This document shows positions 5,980 to 9,281 of a stretch of DNA of 9,281 bases, piece after piece (the stretch's first letter is position 1; each line of letters opens with the position of its first letter). A program made the translations under genes and the position numbers. Location of the stretch: contig DIYG01000151.1 of the NCBI GenBank assembly GCA_002428935.1, positions 1-9,281 on the forward strand, written 5' to 3'. The notes beneath the pieces were generated by a model. That model was not told the origin of the DNA. It ran no database searches and saw only the letters and a list, made by a program, of their open reading frames with translations. The stretch is from Halieaceae bacterium UBA6060 (lineage in GTDB: Bacteria > Pseudomonadota > Gammaproteobacteria > Pseudomonadales > Halieaceae).

Positions 5980-6738
5980 GTGAAACGTCCCCTGATCTTC
6001 GCCTACAGTCTGGCCAGCTACGGCCTGTTCTTTGTCACATTCCTGTATTCCATCGGCTTCATTGGCAACTTTTGGGTACCCGTATCCATCGATAGCACGC
6101 CGACGCTGCCTTTGGGCCAGGCGCTGCTCATCGATTTGGGCCTGTTAGCGGTATTTGCCATCCAACACAGCGGCATGGCCCGCCCCGGGTTCAAGCGCTG
6201 GCTCACGCGCTATATCCCCGAGGCTGCAGAGCGCAGCACCTATGTACTTATGTCGACCGTCGCCATGGCTGCGCTTATGGCCTTTTGGCAACCGCTGGGC
6301 GGGATCGTCTGGTCCGTTCAGACTGAGGGTTGGGCAACGGCTCTGGTGGCTCTGTATATGGCAAGTTGGGCCCTGCTTCTCTATGCCACGTTCCTGATCA
6401 ATCACTTTGATCTGTTTGGTCTCCGCCAGGCCTGGTATGCCATGCGCGGAAAAGAAACCCCTGCCCTGAGCTTTGTGACGCCCGCTCTCTACCGCGTGGT
6501 TCGCCACCCCATCTACGTCGGCTGGTTGGGTATCTTCTGGTTCACGCCCACGATGACCGTAACCCACCTGCTCATGGCCGTCGGCACGACCGTGTACATC
6601 CTCGGTGCCATCAAACTCGAAGAGCGCGACCTGGAAGCCGCCCATCCAGAGTACCGCCAGTACAAGCGCAAGGTACCGGCGCTGGTGCCCTCCCTGTCCC
6701 GTCGTCTTACCGCCAACGCGGAAGTTCAAGCCGCTTGA
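5980..6738 (+). CDS. mddA: Methanethiol S-methyltransferase (MddA-like, NnrU/ICMT-fold integral membrane enzyme)
   Basis: This 252-residue polytopic protein has about five or six hydrophobic segments (8-30, 46-63, 87-106, 118-141, 178-196, 198-211). Landmarks fit the MddA branch of the isoprenylcysteine-methyltransferase/NnrU superfamily: FLYSIGFIGNFWVPVSID (21-38), IQHSGMARPGFKRW (61-74), ERSTYVL (84-90), NHFDLFGLRQ (141-150), YRVVRHPIYVGWLGIFW (171-187) and LEERDLEAAHPEY (213-225). The RHP and EERD motifs belong to the SAM-binding and catalytic region of this fold. MddA methylates methanethiol with S-adenosylmethionine to give dimethyl sulfide. My match is from recalled family motifs, not an alignment, and a different small-molecule methyltransferase is possible. 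The start is GTG 5980, set by GGAGGA. It lies 166 nt after the winged-helix regulator and is preceded by a phased GTCA array. Confidence 0.82.
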   Translation: MKRPLIFAYSLASYGLFFVTFLYSIGFIGNFWVPVSIDSTPTLPLGQALLIDLGLLAVFAIQHSGMARPGFKRWLTRYIPEAAERSTYVLMSTVAMAALMAFWQPLGGIVWSVQTEGWATALVALYMASWALLLYATFLINHFDLFGLRQAWYAMRGKETPALSFVTPALYRVVRHPIYVGWLGIFWFTPTMTVTHLLMAVGTTVYILGAIKLEERDLEAAHPEYRQYKRKVPALVPSLSRRLTANAEVQAA

Positions 6739-6760
6739 TTCAAAGCGCGATGCCGTCCTC

Positions 6761-6781
6761 CGCCGCCCACCCCGGGCGGCG
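6761..6781 (+). terminator. GC-rich hairpin after mddA (weak terminator or attenuator)
   Basis: CGCCGCCC (6761-6768) and GGGCGGCG (6774-6781) form a perfect 8-bp all-GC stem with loop ACCCC. The stem is followed by CGTTTACATC, so the U-tract is only three bases. It lies in the 73-nt gap between mddA and the 47-residue ORF. It could partly terminate transcription or stabilise the mddA mRNA 3' end. Confidence 0.5.
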
Positions 6782-6811
6782 CGTTTACATCACCCCAGAG
6801 AGAGCGTCACA

Positions 6812-6955
6812 ATGAGCACCATGATCAATAACTCAACACCCGCCCCGCTGCTTGCCGACAGGCTTCGCCGCCTGGGCCTGGCAGGGGTACTGTTTTTTAC
6901 CATCAAAGGTCTGCTCTGGCTGGCCGTCCCCTATTTCCTCGCCCAGCATATCTAG
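6812..6955 (+). CDS. Small single-pass membrane protein, 47 residues
   Basis: ATG 6812 opens a 47-codon frame with a credible protein pattern. Residues 1-21 are polar and basic with DRLRRLG, and residues 22-44 form one hydrophobic helix (LAGVLFFTIKGLLWLAVPYF) with a buried Lys32 and Pro40. The positive-inside rule predicts a cytoplasmic N-terminus. A purine run AGAGAGAG (6797-6804) 7 nt upstream may serve as the ribosome site. The stop is 6 nt before the GTG of the next gene, so the two are probably translated from one message. I recall similar tiny proteins with an F-x-x-K-G-L-x-W-L core in other Gram-negatives, but know of no function. The upstream extension of this frame runs antiphase through mddA and is not coding. 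Confidence 0.65.
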   Translation: MSTMINNSTPAPLLADRLRRLGLAGVLFFTIKGLLWLAVPYFLAQHI

Positions 6956-6961
6956 GTTGCC

Positions 6962-7645
6962 GTGGAGCCCCTGGAGTCCGACGCACCGCTTATCGTCTAC
7001 CTGGACATAAAGAGCCCCTACGCGTTTGTCGCCTACGGCCCCACCCTGCGCCTGGAAGCTGAACTGGGCCTGCGCTTCGATTGGCGCCCCCTGACGCTGG
7101 ATATACCCAGCTATCTTGGCTCGGCGCAAAAGCGCGACGGCAAGGTGGTGGAATCCGCGGGCCGCAGCGAACGCCTATGGCGGGCCATTCGCTACTCCTA
7201 CGCCGACGCTCGCCGCTACGCGGAACGCCAGGGTCTGGTGCTCAAGGGCACGGAGAAGATCTGGGACTCAAGCATCGCCAGCATCGCCATGCTCTGGGTG
7301 ATGAAAGAGAACCGAGACCGCATCGGCAGCTTCCTCAATGAGGTCTATCGACCATTTTGGCGCCGGGAACTGGATATCGAAGACCCTACAGTGATCGAGG
7401 CTTGCCTCAAGCGGGCCGGCGTCTCCACCGAGGGTTTTATCGCCTACCAGGCTGGCCCAGGGCGAGAACAACATGACGAGCTTCAAGAGAAGCTCCATCC
7501 CGCGGGAATCTATGGCGTGCCGACCTATGTGCTCGATGGCGAACCATTCATGGGACGAGAGCACATTCCCTACCTCCGCTGGTATCTGTCAGGCCAGCGA
7601 GGTGCAGCACCGGATATTGCCTACGAACTGGCGGTCACTGGTTGA
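6962..7645 (+). CDS. DsbA/GST-kappa-fold protein, 2-hydroxychromene-2-carboxylate isomerase type
   Basis: This 227-residue protein belongs to the thioredoxin-fold family that includes HCCA isomerase and GST kappa. The N-terminal strand and turn YLDIKSPYAF (13-22) carries the Ser-Pro motif (Ser18), where HCCA isomerase and GST kappa have their catalytic Ser. A helical insert spans about 50-175. The fold closes with GIYGVPTYVLDGEPFMGREHIPYL (182-205), containing cis-Pro186 and the family's G-x-x-F/W-x-G-x-x-x motif. Its only Cys is C148, outside any active-site motif, so disulfide exchange of the DsbA kind is ruled out. Known relatives act on glutathione adducts or naphthalene-degradation intermediates; no degradation genes are visible here. 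The start is GTG 6962, 6 nt after the mini-protein, with only a weak AGG upstream, suggesting translational coupling. The stop TGA overlaps the next ATG by one base. Confidence 0.85.
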   Translation: MEPLESDAPLIVYLDIKSPYAFVAYGPTLRLEAELGLRFDWRPLTLDIPSYLGSAQKRDGKVVESAGRSERLWRAIRYSYADARRYAERQGLVLKGTEKIWDSSIASIAMLWVMKENRDRIGSFLNEVYRPFWRRELDIEDPTVIEACLKRAGVSTEGFIAYQAGPGREQHDELQEKLHPAGIYGVPTYVLDGEPFMGREHIPYLRWYLSGQRGAAPDIAYELAVTG

Positions 7646-8208
7646 TGCTCACGGTCTATATAGACTTCCAGAGCGCCGCCTCGTACCTCGCGTTGGCGCC
7701 AACCCTGGCCCTGAGCAAGCGCTTACACACCACCGTGAACTGGCAACCGTTTGTTAGTTGGGAACGAGAGCTGCCCGAGGACCGGGTAGGCGATACGGTA
7801 ACGGCACGCCATCAGCAGGTTCGCATGAGGGCGCGACGCCGGGTGTTTCAGCGCTACGCAAAAGTACAGGGGCTAGGCCTTACCTTCCGCGACGATCCCG
7901 GTTCCGCTGATCTCGCCCTGGGCGTCCTGGCTTTGCATCCGGAGCTCGGTGACACCTTCGTCGGTAAAGCGTTTGCCGCCTACTGGCAGCACGACGCCAA
8001 CCTCAATGACCTTGATGACGTGAAGTCGCTTTTACCTGTGGGGGCGCCGACGATCGACGAGGCCGCGGCACGTTCCGCCCTCGATCTCGCGCAATCAGCG
8101 GCCGAAGCCCAGGGCGTTGTGGATACGCCGGCCTATGTTATCGATGGGCAGGTGTTCGTCGGGCGAGAACACCTGCCCTGGATCGAAGAATTACTTACGG
8201 ACGGATAG
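7645..8208 (+). CDS. Second DsbA/GST-kappa-fold protein, shorter divergent paralogue
   Basis: This 187-residue protein is a paralogue of the preceding gene. It begins MLTVYIDFQSAASYLALAP and ends with GVVDTPAYVIDGQVFVGREHLPWI (157-180). The latter shares P-x-Y-V-[LI]-D-G-x-x-F-x-G-R-E-H-[IL]-P-[YW] with its neighbour. The Ser-Pro motif is changed to Ser10-Ala11, and there is no cysteine at all, so it is not a thiol oxidoreductase. The helical insert is about 40 residues shorter than in the first copy. ATG 7645 overlaps the upstream TGA (TGATG), a strong sign of coupled translation and perhaps a hetero-oligomer (inference). A TTG one codon earlier is unlikely. Its 3' end overlaps the convergent DsrE-family gene by 14 nt. 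Confidence 0.82.
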   Translation: MLTVYIDFQSAASYLALAPTLALSKRLHTTVNWQPFVSWERELPEDRVGDTVTARHQQVRMRARRRVFQRYAKVQGLGLTFRDDPGSADLALGVLALHPELGDTFVGKAFAAYWQHDANLNDLDDVKSLLPVGAPTIDEAAARSALDLAQSAAEAQGVVDTPAYVIDGQVFVGREHLPWIEELLTDG

Positions 8209-8713
8209 CAAAGCCCTGTTGCTGTAAGAGCACGTGAGTGGTGGTCGCTGAATGGGTGATCTCCACACCCGGCAACAGATCCTTGGCGGAAACGTCACGG
8301 TATACGGCTGATTGGCCACAGTAGTAGACCTTCACGGAATATTTTTGCAACGCCGCCAGGAGTTCAGCGTTGGGATTCTCCCCTCCGTAAGCCTCATCGG
8401 TGAGGATATCCCGATGGGCGGGGCCGTGGACCACGAGGGCAATCTCAATTTGCTCCGGCGGAATGCCATTCGCGTGATGCAGGTTGAGAAAGCTCGCCGC
8501 AGTCTCAAATTTTCCGTTCACCACACCGGTCTCGCCGCCTTCGACAACGTCGATGGCCAGCTTGAAATGGGTGTCTGCGGGCAACGCTGCCACACCGGGG
8601 ACCTCGGCAATGGGTCCGTAATCGGGAATCAGCTCACCGGGGTGGAAGTCATCGATGTCGGCCTGAGCTACCAGAGGTGCTAAAGACAGCGCCAACGCTA
8701 GAAGAAAACGCAT
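8195..8713 (-). CDS. Secreted DsrE-family protein
   Basis: This is a 172-residue precursor. Residues 1-18 (MRFLLALALSLAPLVAQA) are a clear Sec signal peptide with an A-Q-A cleavage site. The mature part has the DsrE/DsrF-like alternating fold: HFKLAIDVVEGG (49-60), FETAASFLNLH (69-79), IEIALVVHGPAHRDILTDEAY (89-109), VKVYYCGQSAVYRDV (127-141) and a C-terminal THVLLQQQGFAIRP. The lone Cys132 in YYCGQSA sits where DsrE-type sulfur-carrier proteins have their conserved cysteine, so a periplasmic sulfur-relay or thiol-sensing role is possible but unproven. ATG 8713 has AAGGA (TCCTT at 8721-8725) 7 nt upstream. The gene follows the TonB-dependent receptor by 46 nt on the same strand, a probable operon. 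Confidence 0.87.
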   Translation of the reverse strand: MRFLLALALSLAPLVAQADIDDFHPGELIPDYGPIAEVPGVAALPADTHFKLAIDVVEGGETGVVNGKFETAASFLNLHHANGIPPEQIEIALVVHGPAHRDILTDEAYGGENPNAELLAALQKYSVKVYYCGQSAVYRDVSAKDLLPGVEITHSATTTHVLLQQQGFAIRP

Positions 8714-8759
8714 AACTAAATCCTTGTTTAAGTCCGTGACAAAGGCCGCCGGGCAGCCC

Positions 8760-9281
8760 TTAGAAATCCCCGCTCACCTCCAGGGAAATGGTTCGCGCCC
8801 GACTCTGTTCGCGAACCTCGCGAAAGGCCAGGGGCTCCGTGCTGCGATTACCGGCAAAGACGCGACGATCACGGTCCTCTCCATCGCGAAAGACATCTTC
8901 CACCGTGAGGCGAATCCGTAGACCGGCAAGCGCGCGAGTCTCTACGAACACATCCATATCCGCCCGCTGACCGCGAAAATCAATTTCGTCGATACCGTAT
9001 TGCGGGAACACATCCCGGGCGAACATGAGCACGCCCCAGGCCAAACGTTTGGCCTGCAGATCCTGGCGCACCTCAAGGTTGGCCTCCCACTGACGCTCGT
9101 CGGACAGGGCCCGGGGCAGCAGAGTCAAGGGATCATCCACCCGAGAGGTCTGCCACTGGGCCGATGCATCCATACGGCCCCCCAGGAGGCCGATGCCATC
9201 CAGGGGCAGAGTCAGCTCGCCGCGCACACCGGCCCGGGTAGCCGAACCGATGTTGCCCGGGACTTCGAGCTGACCGGACAG
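8760..9281 (-). CDS. TonB-dependent outer-membrane receptor, C-terminal end (cut by window edge)
   Basis: The frame is open from the right edge to TAA 8762-8760, giving 173 residues. It shows the end of a TonB-dependent beta-barrel. GNIGSATRAGVRGELTLPLD is followed by GLLGGRMDASAQWQTSRVDDPLT, the usual 'GN.G.A...G.E......P.......G...L......Q.S.V.DP.TG' region. Amphipathic strands follow, ending ISLEVSGDF with the terminal Phe recognised by the Bam machinery. The first GTG at 9227 is an internal Val, not a start. The plug domain and TonB box lie outside the window, so the substrate cannot be inferred. The secreted DsrE-family gene follows directly and may share its transcript. Confidence 0.88.
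   Translation of the reverse strand: MSGQLEVPGNIGSATRAGVRGELTLPLDGIGLLGGRMDASAQWQTSRVDDPLTLLPRALSDERQWEANLEVRQDLQAKRLAWGVLMFARDVFPQYGIDEIDFRGQRADMDVFVETRALAGLRIRLTVEDVFRDGEDRDRRVFAGNRSTEPLAFREVREQSRARTISLEVSGDF

Noticed and set aside
6145..6729. Minus-strand 194-codon open frame inside mddA
   Set aside because: It is rich in His/Gln/Gly without recognisable structure and fully antisense to a gene with strong family motifs and a GGAGGA site.

Overview
The window is about 9.3 kb of GC-rich (roughly 60%) chromosome-like DNA with densely packed genes. It appears to come from a Gram-negative gammaproteobacterium. The evidence is a TonB-dependent receptor ending in a C-terminal Phe, a Sec-exported DsrE-family protein, a Wzz/GumC-type inner-membrane protein, a ToxR/CadC-type winged-helix regulator and a probable MddA methanethiol methyltransferase. 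A marine lineage near Halieaceae/Cellvibrionales would fit, but this is a guess from gene content. I see no phage, transposon, CRISPR, tRNA or rRNA.

Left part (1-2878): a TetR-family regulator, cut by the window edge, is divergent from a 341-residue GST-fold protein. The gap between them holds an imperfect inverted repeat lying over a TTGACA box, a plausible autoregulated switch. Next, on the + strand, is an orphan polysaccharide co-polymerase (Wzz/GumC-like) with two membrane helices, a long coiled coil and an acidic tail.

Middle (2879-5813): the co-polymerase gene converges on a minus-strand alpha/beta hydrolase, and the gap is occupied by an 8-bp tandem repeat (eight perfect units plus decayed edge units). 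The hydrolase has an Asp nucleophile and closely resembles the vertebrate imprinted protein MEST/PEG1. It is divergent from a large regulator with an OmpR/PhoB-type winged helix, a TolB-like domain and TPR-like repeats. That regulator has no transmembrane segment.

Right part (5814-8208): a probable mddA is preceded by four GTCA elements at exactly 11-bp spacing, the period used by PhoB/OmpR-type winged-helix proteins. It is followed by a GC-rich hairpin, a 47-residue membrane mini-protein, and two tandem DsbA/GST-kappa-fold paralogues (HCCA-isomerase type) without CXXC motifs. The last three genes are tightly coupled (6-nt gap, then a 1-nt stop/start overlap).

Right edge (8195-9281, minus strand): the C-terminal part of a TonB-dependent receptor is followed 46 nt later by a secreted DsrE-family protein. 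The 3' end of the latter overlaps the second isomerase by 14 nt.

A loose theme is thiol and sulfur chemistry (GST, MddA, GST-kappa-like pair, DsrE). The most testable new idea is that the 11-bp-phased GTCA array is an operator for mddA, bound either by the winged-helix regulator encoded just upstream or by a PhoB-type response regulator.
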